From: Plutella xylostella
Lineage: Eukaryota; Arthropoda; Insecta; Lepidoptera; Plutellidae
Reading direction: 5' to 3'
DNA: 64,000 bases
Assembly (NCBI RefSeq): GCF_932276165.1
Contig: NC_064002.1
Coordinates: 6,634,001-6,698,000 of the forward strand
The translations under genes were made by a program, and so were the position numbers. The first letter of the stretch is position 1. The number at the start of each line of letters is the position of its first letter. Under the pieces are notes generated by a model. The model was not told where the DNA came from. It did no database searches and saw only the letters and a list, made by a program, of their open reading frames with translations. Of the stretch, positions 10,860 through 23,100 are shown in pieces.

Positions 10860-11160
10860 CCTGCACCTGGCTCTCTCGAGTGGAACCCTTGTGCATATCC
10901 CCAAGGTCTAAACTGCCTTCCTGAGCTTGGACCATTTCCCACTACGTTGGTCTACTGCGGGTTGGTGGGTTCACATATCTAGATGTGCTAAATCTAGATA
11001 TGGAGGTTTCCTCACGATGTTTTCCTTCACCATAAGCGCGATGGTATACATTGTACTTAAGTTAAAAGAACTCATTGGTAATACATGTCAGCGCCGGGAT
11101 TTGAACCCGCATATCTTGCGTGAGAAACGGGCGCCGACCCGACTGAGCTACCACCGCTTT
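10860..11160 (-). mobile_element. tRNA-derived SINE
   Basis: The minus strand begins with a tRNA-like head near 11155: GGTGGTAGCTCAGTCGG (A box), then GGGTTCAAATCCCGGCG (B box) near 11098. The body follows, with CATCGTGAGGAAACCTCC and CCAACCCGCAGTAG. This is the layout of the common lepidopteran SINE class transcribed by RNA polymerase III and mobilised by a LINE. The plus-strand frame through it is a shadow. Confidence 0.7.
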
Positions 11161-12105
11161 AAATTGATGATTTAAAGTTCATTAATTAAACTACATATTA
11201 CTGGATGACATACTTTCGTTCACTACATAAGTACTACATTTTAAGGTTATTGAATTTATCGTGTATCATTATTATTAAATCCAGTATCTTGATTATCTTG
11301 AAAGACTGATGGGGCGAAATAGGGTTTTAGAGTTAAAAATAATAAAGAGGGTGAATCGCGTATTCAACATCGAGAAGTGTCAAAATTGTGATCGTAGGAC
11401 TGAACAGAAGTTGAGGTCAAATGAGGTCTGCTTCTTGGGAGGCGCCTACTTACACAGCGAACGTGTATACATTTTTAGTATCTACACAATAATAATACCT
11501 ACTTTGTTCTATTTTCATATTTTCGGCCGAGCCACTCAATCGCGCGATGGCATAGATAATAATTTCAGACTAATTAACGTAATTAATTTTACAAGTTACC
11601 TACGAAAAAGAAAGAAGAGATAATAATAATGTATTATGGTATGCCTATTTCGATAGTTAAGTACCTATATAATGTTCTAATAATGATTTGCCTTTTTATG
11701 CATTTTTTTATTATTAAGTATTTCATTTTTTTTTGTCTTTTTATGTTTTTCACAGTTTTTTTTTCTTTTTTATCTTTTTTTATGCCAGTATATTTTTGTT
11801 CTTTTTATGTTTTTTTGTATTTTTTTGTAGACAAACCATTATTTACATAAGATTGTAACAACCTACATGACACTACCATAAACAAAACATTTTTTACTTA
11901 AACAGATTGCAAAAGTTGTATACAAACCTAAGGGGTCATTCCAAATAAGTTTAGGAATGTCGTGAAAAACCTAATAATGCCAACAACTTAGTTTCTATAA
12001 AGAATCACTACCGTTAATTAGTACTTAAAATAAAATCAGTGAAACCATCTCGAAGAATTTTATGCCAGATTTGGTGAGACCCAATAGCTAATATCACGAC
12101 CGATG
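11161..12105. other. AT-rich DNA, no gene supported
   Basis: It contains a T-rich low-complexity open frame (11629-11850) of mostly Phe, Tyr and Leu that I do not regard as a gene. Nothing else is recognised. Confidence 0.4.
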
Positions 12106-12671
12106 ATTGATGCCTCCGGATGCCGCCGAGCCTGCCGCCTTGCTTCTGGTTGCTGGCGCCGAAGCTGCAGTGTGACTGCTGGGTGAAGTATCCTTGTACT
12201 GGTTGGTCGTCGGTTTGATCATGTGAGCCTAGGCTGCCACCTCGGCCCTTGTAGTGACTGTGGGGTTCTCATCCAGTGCTGCCTCAGTGGCAACTTCAAC
12301 AGGAATGCGCCAGAAACTGCTGATCTTGAAGAGTCAGGGGTGTGAAGGGAAGATGCGCTGCCTGGGCTAGGTCATGAACATCCTGATGATGATGTGGCTT
12401 GACTTTAAATTTCTGAAATTGGTCGTGTGGAATGTGTGTCGTACTACAAGCTTCACGCAGTGGATGTTGTATCAAAGTTGGAGACCATCATGTTATGCTT
12501 CAACGTGGATGGATCTTTACCATCATCCTTTAATGCCTGAGAAGAGTAGGGCATTCTGGCGGGCTCGGCATCCATCTTTTCTTCTTTTGTATGGCGACAC
12601 TGCAGGCGCAGAATTAGCAGTACGGTCTTCTGGAAGTTGTGATAGTACCGCGCGAGCTTCTTGAGTCTCAC
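12106..12671 (-). pseudogene. Decayed coding-like stretch, unassigned
   Basis: Base composition is clearly more GC-rich than its surroundings, and the minus strand reads in protein-like pieces in more than one frame, for example KKLARYYHNFQKTVLLILRL near 12640. Stops and frameshifts break it. It probably descends from a transposon or retrotransposon ORF, but I do not recognise a family. Confidence 0.3.
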
Positions 12672-13647
12672 CTTCTTAGTGATAAATTGAAATTCCCGAA
12701 AACTTTTTACAAAATTATTTTAAAATAATAGTAATATAGTGCTTATGGCATTAGTACTAAGTGAAAGTTGAGACATTGGAGAAATTTAAAGGCATGAACG
12801 GTGGTTTATCGAAAAAAACTGTGACTTTTAATGTACTCAGAAAGAGTCATTTATAACTTTGCTATTTAAAGAAAGTTAAAAGACATCTGAGTCATTTAAG
12901 TCGCAATACCTATTGAAATATCTTGGACGAGGACACGTCGCGGACGGCGCGGCATTTCGGTTATTTTTCATACAAAATGAATAGAGTGTTGTGATTCAAC
13001 GCAAACAGAAAGAACAGGGCGCGGACGCGAACGGGGCGAGAAGACACGACGCTTCTATACATTTTCTAAGGAAATTAATCGAAAGGGCGTGCTTGTCGGC
13101 GACGCGTTATCGTCAAAAGTCTTGTATGTGTGTTTTATTTTTAAAAGGATGGATGACGGAGGTCATAGAAAGTATCAGAAAGAGTCATTTATAATTTTGC
13201 TACTAAAAGAAAATTAAAAGACATCTGATATAACAGGAGGCTATAGTTGGATTGATACTCATAGTTACGTGCACCGTGATGCGATTTTTCCCCGAATGAC
13301 TATATGATTATATTAATAAGTTTAAACAGTCTTAAGTATAATAATAATAATTAATTTACAATATTGACATGTAATCTAATACACGTCCACTGGAGGTAGA
13401 CACCTACCAAGGATTATCTCAATCTCAATACTCTGGTCAGAACTTGAGCGAAACAAAATAAGTACGTTCCTATATACTTTTTAAATGTTGTTTTGATAAC
13501 TGTGGAATATAGTAGTTGTGTAGTGAAGTTACGAAACCGACAAACTAAGGTAATGATAGTATGTCTTCCAGTTAGATGTAATTTTCGCCAAAGAAGTAAT
13601 GCACTAAAAATAACATGAAGCGACATGATATATGTATATGTAACTAT
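12672..13647. repeat. Unassigned DNA with a ~55-bp direct repeat
   Basis: The phrase CAGAAAGAGTCATTTATAA and about 35 following bases ending AAAAGACATCTGA occur at 12838-12891 and 13174-13226. The 280 bp between are GC-richer. No gene is supported. Confidence 0.4.
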
Positions 13648-14330
13648 ACAAATAAATTACCTGAAAAATACTATATCATATTTATAGTAGATTAGACAGT
13701 TTAAGGGACAGACACTGGCGTATATAGACGCTCGATTACACGCCAAGCCCCCCTGAGCTACACCACGCGCCACCCGCTAGCCTGGTGGGTGCCTGGGCCA
13801 CGCCACCGCCTGTTCAGCGCAGGACACTCGTGCACGAAGTTCCCAGAAGATAGTAGGTGTACATGATACCGTCAGGTGTAGGTATGCCGGCACCGCCCCT
13901 TGGCCGGCCGTTGCGATGACCACAAACAATTGTGAGCCAACACACGCTCCCGTCTCTGCCCATATCTGTGAATAAATGCATTTGACCTATGCACCCCAGT
14001 ATCGACACCTTTGCGTCTCTGACAATGATGGCCCAGAACAGCTCAACGAATCAAAACCAACTCACACGATCCTCAGATACACCCGACACTGAACTATGAT
14101 TCATCGTCATGAATGACTATTAGCACTTGCACAGACTGGCCCAACAGGGAAATTGGGTCTCCGAAGTTCATGCATACCGAACATCGTCAATCGATGATTG
14201 CAATCATTACCATATCGAGAAGTGCAATGATTCAAAAAATGGATTATGAAAATTTCTTCACCGAGAGCTTTAGTATAGCCAATTATACTCAAATTAGCAC
14301 CCTGCAGTAATTTAAACAAAATGTACATTC
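13648..14330 (-). repeat. Right arm of the ~700-bp inverted repeat pair
   Basis: Inverted partner of 9568-10265. On the minus strand it starts with a possible splice acceptor (TTTAAATTACTGCAG) followed by a 70-residue open stretch (14107-14310). A second open stretch (13814-14008) lies further on and contains the phrase shared with the left arm. Neither matches a family I know. The outer half is more diverged from its partner than the inner half. Confidence 0.6.
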
Positions 14331-14383
14331 AATGTAGGTAAGTATGTGTACATATTATTATTTACAGAATATCAATAAAAAAT

Positions 14384-14550
14384 ATATAATTCGCACCCAT
14401 ATTCCAATACCGTCATTATACAAAATTTTCAATAAAATTAATGAGTTACTGCAATATAAAAATATTTAGATTCCGCGTCGAATCCAAATCGTCACTATAC
14501 CAAAAGTAACTAAATGTTGACGGTGTTGGAATAAGGGTGCGAATTATATA
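14384..14550. mobile_element. MITE with ~33-bp terminal inverted repeats
   Basis: The left end TATATAATTCGCACCCATAT and the right end (inverse) TATATAATTCGCACCCTTAT are followed by TCCAA(T/C)ACCGTCA, giving about 30 of 33 matches. It is about 167 bp and non-coding. Confidence 0.65.
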
Positions 14551-14781
14551 CCTACATAGCGTTGTAAAAAAAAGCCCGCATAAATTTAAATAATTGAGCA
14601 GTGTATTTGTAGAGTGTAAAAATATTTGGCATGATTTACATCTTAATCTAAAGCAATAAATAAACGGGTCAAAAAGACAATATGCAACCATGATTTAAAT
14701 TGATTTTATTTACATAATAATAATTTCACGAACAAAATTGATTTAACTACCCGCCAAATAGAGGTGAGAGAAGTCGCTTAA

Positions 14782-17700
14782 TTACATTCTACCTAATAAC
14801 TCAGGGAATACTACATTGTTAACGTACGGGTGATTATTAACGACACGATCATGGTTAATAAGAATAGTTAGATCGTTTCGATTCCGTACACGACCTAGCG
14901 CGACATAAAGTTGTCCGTGGCTGAATACGTCCGACCTAAGATCAACTCCCACACGGTTGATAGTCTGTCCTTGACTCTTGTGTATAGTCATGGCGTAGCA
15001 AACTTGCAACGGAAACTGACGACGTAACATTTCTATGGGGCTATTCGTAGCGATAGGCGCTTTAAATGAAATTCGCGGAATAAAATATAGCTCATGTTCA
15101 TTAGGTTTCCGCACAGTTATTAGACGGGGAGACGCAGCTACTACTATTACTTTAGTGCCGTTCACTAAACGATCCGAAAAACTTAAATTACGCATGACCA
15201 TGCAAACGCTACCTATCTTTAATTGCAGGTCATGTTCCGGTATTCCTTTGGGCTGCGCTTTGTTCAACGTATCCGTACCTAAAAATATTTCGTCGGCATT
15301 GTCCGCAACGGTTTTATCGACTGAAAAGAAATGCAGCAGTTCTCCGGAAACCCTATTTAGTACTATATTATTAATTTCTCTAACGCCGTTATTATGTGTA
15401 CACAGTATCGCTCGCTGACAACAGATATCTGGGTCATTGAGGCATTCAGTTGGGAATACAGAATCAATAAAAAGATATACTTCTGTGACATAATTTACGT
15501 TAGAGACATTTATCAAATTGGTGATGTTGCGGCCTGAATCTATAGGTTCTGACTGAATATTATTAGATCCGATATTTAATAAAAATTCTGAAAATTCTGG
15601 GTCATCTCTACTCCGCTGAGCGGTTGATAGGGCAAAACATTTTAACTGGGGCCAAATATGAGAGGACTTTAATGAACAATTAATTACGTCTGCGTTACTT
15701 CTAGCGTTTGTTACTACCGGTGGGATCTGACGGAAATCTCCCGCAAAAATAATTACCTTACCGCCGAAAAGTCTATCACAGTTCATTAAATCCCGTAAAG
15801 AGCGATCTAACAAATGCACGAGATATTTGTGTGCCATAGGGGCTTCGTCGTATATGATTACGGACGCATGATAAATAAGCTCAGCTCTCTGTGTGCCGTT
15901 CGTTATATTCCAATATCCTAGGTCGTCCACAATGTCTAAAGGAAATTTAAACATGCTATGTGCTGTTGTCCCGCCTTCGTAATTTTGCGCCGCTATGCCG
16001 GACGTTGCGGTACACAACACTACGCCCCCTAATGAGCCACGGACATGAGACGCGACCACGTTTAATAACAGGGTCTTTCCTGTTCCTGCAGGCCCATCAA
16101 CGAAAATCGCATTGTTATTCGTTGAATGATAGACTGGGTCTTTTAACAGTTGATCAACGTAATCGAATATTTCGCGTTGATCTTGCGATAAGACAGGCAA
16201 CCAACGTTCGACGAAAGCATGCAGTTGAACTGTGCTGAATTCACTCATCTGTTCACGAATTAATTCAGTCGTGTCATCTGGAACATCAGGGAGTCCCTGT
16301 GCCACAAGATTGGTGCCGTGTTTTCGCAAAAGTCTATCAATTTGCACTAATGCTAACTTGTAAGCTCTTTCGGTGTCGTTGGGGCATCGTTCAATGAAAT
16401 CTTCACAAATAAGATTTTTCGATGTTTCCCACAAAAGAGCCGCAGGAGCTCCATTAACGGCCAGTAGCACGAAAAAGCTGCGTAACCGGGGACCGGTAAA
16501 AAATGTGGCAGCTTCTTGTATGGCTCGTTGGTATTCCTGCTCATCGTTGGCAATACCTACATTCTTTGCGACTTCCTGGAACGTTTTACAATCTGGACCC
16601 CCAAAATTGAGCAAATCGTTATATCCCCGACACGGGTATAAAGCCAAAAGCATACGCAGGTAAAACTGCTCACCTCTATTTGGTGCAACCCAAAACAAAC
16701 GCGTTACATTTTCTCCGCGCTGCCGTTTAGTAATAAACTTATTCATGATTTGGTGAACTTCCACCCTATTTGATTTTGGCCTTTGCGTGTGGACAATATA
16801 CCGTTCATAAAAGTCTAGATACGTGAGATTGTCGAATTCTGGACCGGTCGGACGCGCGAAATATAGCATCAACGTGGAACATGAATTGTTGGCCGCGTCA
16901 CTTGCAGCATTCGCTCTAAAAACTACGTTATGCGCCCCTTCAAGGTGAACCGTCAGTTGTTGGACAGTAGGCTCGCGAGCTGTAATGTCGAATTCGAAAA
17001 TCCGCCACGCCGCGTCACAAGACCCTATGTACCGTTTTGTCACGTAATTCTCGACCTCATCATTTAGATCACCGGTGACCATAGCTACGCGCGTTTCATC
17101 TTTGCCCTTCGTTATATATTTAAATAAATACTTAATAATTTTATGCGCGGAGGAGACCTCTAAATTAGCATGACAGTCATACTTGAGGAGGATGGCAGCG
17201 TTGTAAGGTACCACCCACAAATCACTCACTTCTACTGGCCGGTTACGAAACCTTATAGTACCGCTATTGTTGGCATCTCTACGAAGACGTACAAACCCTT
17301 TATCGTCTGTATATGTTACGTCTGTAGCATTTTTAGGGAAAAACTTGGAGCATTTACTTTTTTCATTATCCCAGCAAGGTAGGTCTGTTCTGTGAGGAGG
17401 TCCACAGGGTCCGTGGATCATGTGATTTAAAACTGCCTGTCGCAATCTACCTTCGGCTTCGTCCGCGGATGGTATATCTGCCCTGACAAATTTATCGATA
17501 TCGGTGTTTTGAATTGGTCCGCCACCATCAACGCGGAAACAAATGTGGGCATGTGGCAGACCACGCTTTTGAAATTCAATGACGTGTATGATGTATGTGC
17601 ATTTGCCAAACCAAGTACCGGACCGTATGTCCCTCAACAACTGTGTTAATTTTAAGTTAAATACTCTCGCACACAAGCTTGGATAAGGTTTTTGGCCTGG

Positions 17701-20139
17701 TGCAAGAGATTTTTGAATTTCTGACCATTTTGGGTTACAAGTTACTGTTAAAAAGAATGATGGTGTGCCTAGCCGGTTTACAATTGCAATAGCGTCCATA
17801 TATTTGGTTTTCATGTAACGTGGCCCGCCAGTAAAAGTGTTGGGTAGATAAACACGTCCCGGTACGATACCACCCTCCCCCTGTACGGTTTCATCGCCTA
17901 CAAATTCGCGTTCATTGTTCCTAATTTCATTAAACGGGGCTGATCTTAGCAAGTCGGTTTTATTTTGAATATTTAATATATATCTAAGCCGTTCTTCTTC
18001 AACACGACAATACATATCGACTACCCATTCTTCTGATAATCTACCGTAATCAACAAAACGCGCTTCAGACAAAAGTAAGCAACGTACGTATTTATTTTGA
18101 GAAAGCTTTGATCCGTCGTTTGTCTGTTTGTTAATGGTCCAACCGGGAGTTCCGTGAGGGTACAACAGCGGGTATTGAAATGATTCATACAACGGGTTAA
18201 AATAATCTACCTGATGAGGTCTCCTGTTTCCGATTTTCCAAATAGCTATACAACGCGGACTAAACTCTTCCCTTTCTGTGCTAATGATCGCGGCGATTTC
18301 ATTACCTAAAGGCATATCTCCGAGGATGTTACCGTGAGTTCGACGCGACGTGGCTTCAAATCTAAGGTACGCGTCATCAGATGTTTCACGAGCGAGTTGT
18401 TTAAAGCAATCTATGTACGGGTTGACACTATGCATAAAATTATTTATTTCAGTCACAGTCTGTCGGTCGAGTCTTTGTCCGCTAGCTATTCTCTGACGTT
18501 CCTCATGATCTTCGATGTATAGACCGATAGGATTTTGCGTGTCTCTATATCCTAAATCAAATACACGGTGGTAGATCCGACCTTGGATTTTGACGAATGC
18601 TAAACCACTATCGGGGTTTTGAAAACCATGAGACACGCCTAGAGCACTAAATGCAAATAAATTGTTGTATGCTCGCGGTCTGTCATTAAATGGCCGGCCA
18701 TCATAAAAGTTTTCGGTCAAAGGTGGGAAATTCTGAATGTTATACTTCCCACTGCCACAACACCATTGAGTTCGGGCTTTTTCTTCAAAAAATAATGTTG
18801 CATTGCAATGTGAACACCGATACGCATCATGTTCCTTCAGTGATTGCCTCTTCAAACTAAATAATGGCACAGTGTTGAGATCGTCACCGCTTCGAACGGC
18901 AATCAAAGATTTAGCGAACCGTAAGCTTTCATCTACGTTCCGAACTGTATTATACCGTTGGCTAGCTAACCTGTTCACTTCTGGATTCGTTTGTGAATAA
19001 CGTTGGACGGCTTCCCTATGAACTTCTGGATTTGCTCGATTGTAACGCTCTATCGCATCTTTACTAACTGTTGGATTTGCCTGACTATAACGCTGAACTG
19101 ATTTTCTATGAATTTCTGGATGTGACGCTACGTACTTATTAACTGCTACTAAATGTGGATTCGATACAGTTTTTTTTGGGCCTTTACATATCTTTTTTGG
19201 TCGTCCACGAATGTTTATTTTATCTTCTACAACGGCAGCAGCAGTTCGCTCTACAACTACAACTGGGTTCATCAATAATTTTGGATCAACGGCATCTGTA
19301 TCGATTTTTCTCTTTAAATTAATCTCGGGTAATCTCGTCAATAATACAATCGGATTTAAATTACGCGGTAAATACTTGATAACGGTTAACTTATGAATGT
19401 CATACTGATTTACTCCCTGAAAACTACAGTTACCTAATAATAATCTGGCGAGAGACAGAGAATCGTGACATCTAAATAACCGGGCGACGTTCAAAGTGTT
19501 GTCGTTCGTATTGTACAGCCCTGTGGGATCGACACCGTGACTATTAAATAAATAATATTCATTCCTAAAACGCCAAAACGATACCGTTTGATGTTGTCCA
19601 GTAAATAAATAGCTGGTTGTATCATCTTCTGATTCGTTACAAAACAAATCGCGAATCAAAAAATTGTTCAATTCTTGCAAAGAATTATCTAAATCGCACA
19701 TTTGGGAAGGATACAACGCACTATTTTTCCATGTAACAGATATGTCTACATCGAAATTTGGAATCTTTATATGGGTAGGTAAATCTTCGGGGCAAATGAA
19801 TCTTTCTCCCTCTGGTCGAGGTACTACTGGATACAAAGCGTGTCCAGCATCAAGGATGTTGTCCATGTCAGTCTGTTTGAATATTTGTCGCTTTTTGATG
19901 ACGGATATTACTGATGCACAAGTAGACATGGCCACACATTGAGCTCCTTGACCCTCACCTGCAAACCTCGGCCCGCCCTGGTGCGTAGACGCCGCCGCCA
20001 CGCAGCTCACCCCGTCGATCCCGCCGTCGCTGGCCGGGCCGAGGCTCTCTCCCACCTTGGACGAGGTGGGCTGCGCCGTCGTCGTCGTGCTGCGACGACC
20101 GCGACGAATCTTCTTGGGACGTCCCGCACTGCGTTGCAT
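14782..20139 (-). CDS. Helitron Rep/helicase, full-length open frame
   Basis: The 1785-codon uninterrupted frame encodes the rolling-circle transposition protein of an autonomous Helitron. Order: an AT-hook-like GRPKKIRRGRR at residue 6 and a second RGRPKK near 310; four 15-residue repeats of the type NPEVHREAVQRYSQ (about 336-396); a Cys cluster with CSHC and CC (about 440-460); the Helitron N-terminal region; the HUH nuclease motif GLPHAHICF near 863; the paired tyrosines of YLFKY near 1005; then a PIF1-type SF1 helicase with GPAGTGKT near 1350, DEAPM near 1431, GDFRQIPP near 1468 and HKSQGQT near 1723. No endonuclease domain follows, so it is not a Helentron. The length suits an insect Helitron. 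The absence of stops suggests recent activity. I could not find TC or CTAG termini nearby. Confidence 0.93.
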   Translation of the reverse strand: MQRSAGRPKKIRRGRRSTTTTAQPTSSKVGESLGPASDGGIDGVSCVAAASTHQGGPRFAGEGQGAQCVAMSTCASVISVIKKRQIFKQTDMDNILDAGHALYPVVPRPEGERFICPEDLPTHIKIPNFDVDISVTWKNSALYPSQMCDLDNSLQELNNFLIRDLFCNESEDDTTSYLFTGQHQTVSFWRFRNEYYLFNSHGVDPTGLYNTNDNTLNVARLFRCHDSLSLARLLLGNCSFQGVNQYDIHKLTVIKYLPRNLNPIVLLTRLPEINLKRKIDTDAVDPKLLMNPVVVVERTAAAVVEDKINIRGRPKKICKGPKKTVSNPHLVAVNKYVASHPEIHRKSVQRYSQANPTVSKDAIERYNRANPEVHREAVQRYSQTNPEVNRLASQRYNTVRNVDESLRFAKSLIAVRSGDDLNTVPLFSLKRQSLKEHDAYRCSHCNATLFFEEKARTQWCCGSGKYNIQNFPPLTENFYDGRPFNDRPRAYNNLFAFSALGVSHGFQNPDSGLAFVKIQGRIYHRVFDLGYRDTQNPIGLYIEDHEERQRIASGQRLDRQTVTEINNFMHSVNPYIDCFKQLARETSDDAYLRFEATSRRTHGNILGDMPLGNEIAAIISTEREEFSPRCIAIWKIGNRRPHQVDYFNPLYESFQYPLLYPHGTPGWTINKQTNDGSKLSQNKYVRCLLLSEARFVDYGRLSEEWVVDMYCRVEEERLRYILNIQNKTDLLRSAPFNEIRNNEREFVGDETVQGEGGIVPGRVYLPNTFTGGPRYMKTKYMDAIAIVNRLGTPSFFLTVTCNPKWSEIQKSLAPGQKPYPSLCARVFNLKLTQLLRDIRSGTWFGKCTYIIHVIEFQKRGLPHAHICFRVDGGGPIQNTDIDKFVRADIPSADEAEGRLRQAVLNHMIHGPCGPPHRTDLPCWDNEKSKCSKFFPKNATDVTYTDDKGFVRLRRDANNSGTIRFRNRPVEVSDLWVVPYNAAILLKYDCHANLEVSSAHKIIKYLFKYITKGKDETRVAMVTGDLNDEVENYVTKRYIGSCDAAWRIFEFDITAREPTVQQLTVHLEGAHNVVFRANAASDAANNSCSTLMLYFARPTGPEFDNLTYLDFYERYIVHTQRPKSNRVEVHQIMNKFITKRQRGENVTRLFWVAPNRGEQFYLRMLLALYPCRGYNDLLNFGGPDCKTFQEVAKNVGIANDEQEYQRAIQEAATFFTGPRLRSFFVLLAVNGAPAALLWETSKNLICEDFIERCPNDTERAYKLALVQIDRLLRKHGTNLVAQGLPDVPDDTTELIREQMSEFSTVQLHAFVERWLPVLSQDQREIFDYVDQLLKDPVYHSTNNNAIFVDGPAGTGKTLLLNVVASHVRGSLGGVVLCTATSGIAAQNYEGGTTAHSMFKFPLDIVDDLGYWNITNGTQRAELIYHASVIIYDEAPMAHKYLVHLLDRSLRDLMNCDRLFGGKVIIFAGDFRQIPPVVTNARSNADVINCSLKSSHIWPQLKCFALSTAQRSRDDPEFSEFLLNIGSNNIQSEPIDSGRNITNLINVSNVNYVTEVYLFIDSVFPTECLNDPDICCQRAILCTHNNGVREINNIVLNRVSGELLHFFSVDKTVADNADEIFLGTDTLNKAQPKGIPEHDLQLKIGSVCMVMRNLSFSDRLVNGTKVIVVAASPRLITVRKPNEHELYFIPRISFKAPIATNSPIEMLRRQFPLQVCYAMTIHKSQGQTINRVGVDLRSDVFSHGQLYVALGRVRNRNDLTILINHDRVVNNHPYVNNVVFPELLGRM

Positions 20140-23100
20140 TTTGTTTGTAGTCTGAAATTATTATTTTTGCCATGTTTATACATAAGCATACATATGTATG
20201 TAATATAAATTTATAAAATACTTAGATAAATATGATTTTTTTAAAGCTTACTATCTAATATACATATATAATACATAAGTACCGTATATAATGTATAACA
20301 CTGCAATGAATAATAAAAAATAAAAAAGTTGAAGTTGAGGAATTGAGAATGCTTCATACCTACAAAAAACTATTAGAACAAATGTAAGGGAAGACAGTGT
20401 GAAATTGTGAATTATATATATCTATTTTTTATAATAATATTCTCAATACTTAGGGCCATACATATAGTTTCTGTACATAAGTACAATTTCAAAATCAAAA
20501 AAATGCATGTGTATTATTCATGAGTATTCTTTAGGCCATTTGGGTAAGACGGGATACAGTGGTAATTTTTTAGCTTTGAAATCTTGTAGATTCTACATTT
20601 ATAAACTATAAACTATAAAATAAAAAATTAGAAATACTCGACAATATTTCTTCTAAAATAATTATCTTCCTCTAACTGTTTTTCTCTTGATAGAACCAGT
20701 CATATGAAGTTCACTGATAAATTACACAGTTAAGAAAACAATTATAATTAGTGATAAATTATGACTCTGTAACTTGGATTGATTTATTTGGCAGCAATGT
20801 TCTTTGAGAACGCCAGTTAAATCTGTCTAGAAAAAATATGTATAACGGAATGCATTTGTGTCAGAGCTCAGAGTGTGTCAGAGAAGTTCTACTTGTCACC
20901 TGTCAGTTGTCATTGTTCTATCAAAGTGAAATAATCTCAATTTGTTTAGCTAATACAAATAAGTACATAAAAGATATTTTGTTTTCATCTAATTGTAAAA
21001 GTAAGTGAAATCTTCTAACAGTTTGAAATAATTAGTTTTATGCTGCCGATAAGACATGATAATCATCTAATAAGGAAAAGGTTAGGAAGAAGAAGAATCA
21101 TCTATCAAGGCAATGTTTATTTTAATACTTAGCAACCTACATAAGACCAGTTGGACCATAGAACCTGCATTAAATGGTGAACGTCTGATGAACTAATGTG
21201 ATGACTAAAAATCTGAGAGCAAGATTGAGTGTTCTGGGAATCCCTTGAACTAATGTGATGATTATAAACCTGAGGTCAAAATTATGAGTATTGTTGGGAA
21301 TTTTCTTTAAAATTGTAAATAAGTATATTTGTGTGTGATTAAGTATAGTTTCTTATTAATAATTACTTAACAACCAGTATTCAAACTAAGAAAAGTAATA
21401 ATTGCTAAATAAATTTATTATTTTCATTAATTGGCTGATTAATTTATGGTAGAAATGTTTATTTTATAACTATTCTGTTTCAGCATAATTAGCTAAGTAC
21501 TTGTTATTAACTTGACAATAAACATGGACTTATTATACAAAAGTTACATGGGAAGTTAAACATATAATTGGGAAGTGCCCGCTAAATGGATGGGAGGTTT
21601 AGAACACGACACAGGCCTAGCCTAGTGTGGTAGCCCTTGTTATATCACCACCTTCTAATTTTTACCAAACACTGCAACCTATATTTTTTGTAACTTTCAT
21701 AATCTTTAGTTTAAATAAATATTTTTTTCATTTTTTCAGAATTTATTTGATTTTTAATCATTCATTAAATTTCAAGTTTTTTGTAAATACTCATTTCTAG
21801 TTTGGTTCGTTTTAAATGTTGCCAATAAATAATTGTTAATTATTTTGTTCATTTTATTCAATGTAGGTACCATACTGTAAACAAAACATGAGTAACGGCC
21901 CTGGTTCATGATATCACCAGAAATTGAATATTAAGTATAAAATCATTATATGAATTGCAAACATTTCACAACTTATTTAATGAAATAAGTAATTTATTTA
22001 TTTAATTGTTTCATTTATGAATAAATTTCAGTAAATTTCAGATACTTCTACTATATTTAGTTAACAGGAAAATTATTAGGAATGAACACAGTTAGTGAAT
22101 GAATGAAATAATAAGTTGGGATTATCTGGATTTAGAATTTTATGTCTTATTTTAATTGACGAATTAGTAATTAACTTATTTAAAGCACTATAATTAAAGT
22201 TATCAGAGGTGGTAGCTAGTCAGAGATTTGGATTTAATTCCTGACAGGATGAGAAATGGTCCATGGTTAGTAATGGAGTTAACTTGGGGATGCATAATAA
22301 TTGCACAAAGATTACATTCAAGTTAGTCACATGCAGACACTGACAACGCACAGAGAGAAAATAATAGATGTAAGTATTAACTACTCATATCCCACTTAGT
22401 AACTCATTGGTGACCCATAAGTAAACCAGAAACATGACCATTTGTAAACCAAAAACAATAGATTTTGTATTACAGGAAACCAGATTAACTTCAAGGATAA
22501 GCCTACAACTTTTACAACATCGTTATACCTAGTTTATTGCTCATATCATAATTTAATGTTAGTTGTTTAAGCTATTGGTATTCCAATTTTAAAAAATAAA
22601 ATAAATCTTTAATATATATTATTTTCAACAGACAACAGAGTTATGGATATTGAGGTGCCCGAAAGGAGTCTGAATTTAAGTGCTACACGATTAATCTGAC
22701 GATGATCTGTCTAGCTAATCTTTTCACCGCATTAGCGTCGTTAGCATCATGACGCCATTTTAGATAAGAACCTAGACTACCTAGATTTTTTCAAATTAGA
22801 GTTATAAATACGTACTTACTTAACCACAATAAACCTTCCATATAAATGTTGTAAATTTGTTAAAATGTACATATTTGCACTTTATCTAGGAACGGAAAAG
22901 GTTCCTGGAGTTGATGAGATGTAGAGAAATTTCACTGTTCCCACTATGTCAATTTTAGGTAAATAGTAACATAAATATATATTTTTATTGCCCATTAGAC
23001 TCAATTGATACTTCTGTATCATTAAATCATAATTAAATAAACATTAAGGGACTTTCAAGAAAATTTACAAATATTCACATGCACTCACCTCTGAAACTTA

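Noticed and set aside
11629..11850. Small membrane protein
   Set aside because: The frame is almost only Phe, Tyr, Leu and Ile from T-rich low-complexity DNA.
14107..14310. Nuclear-receptor zinc finger in the right inverted arm
   Set aside because: Spacing of RYGNDCN and LRRPNFPVG loosely recalls the second zinc finger, but the key cysteines are missing in both arms and no LBD follows.
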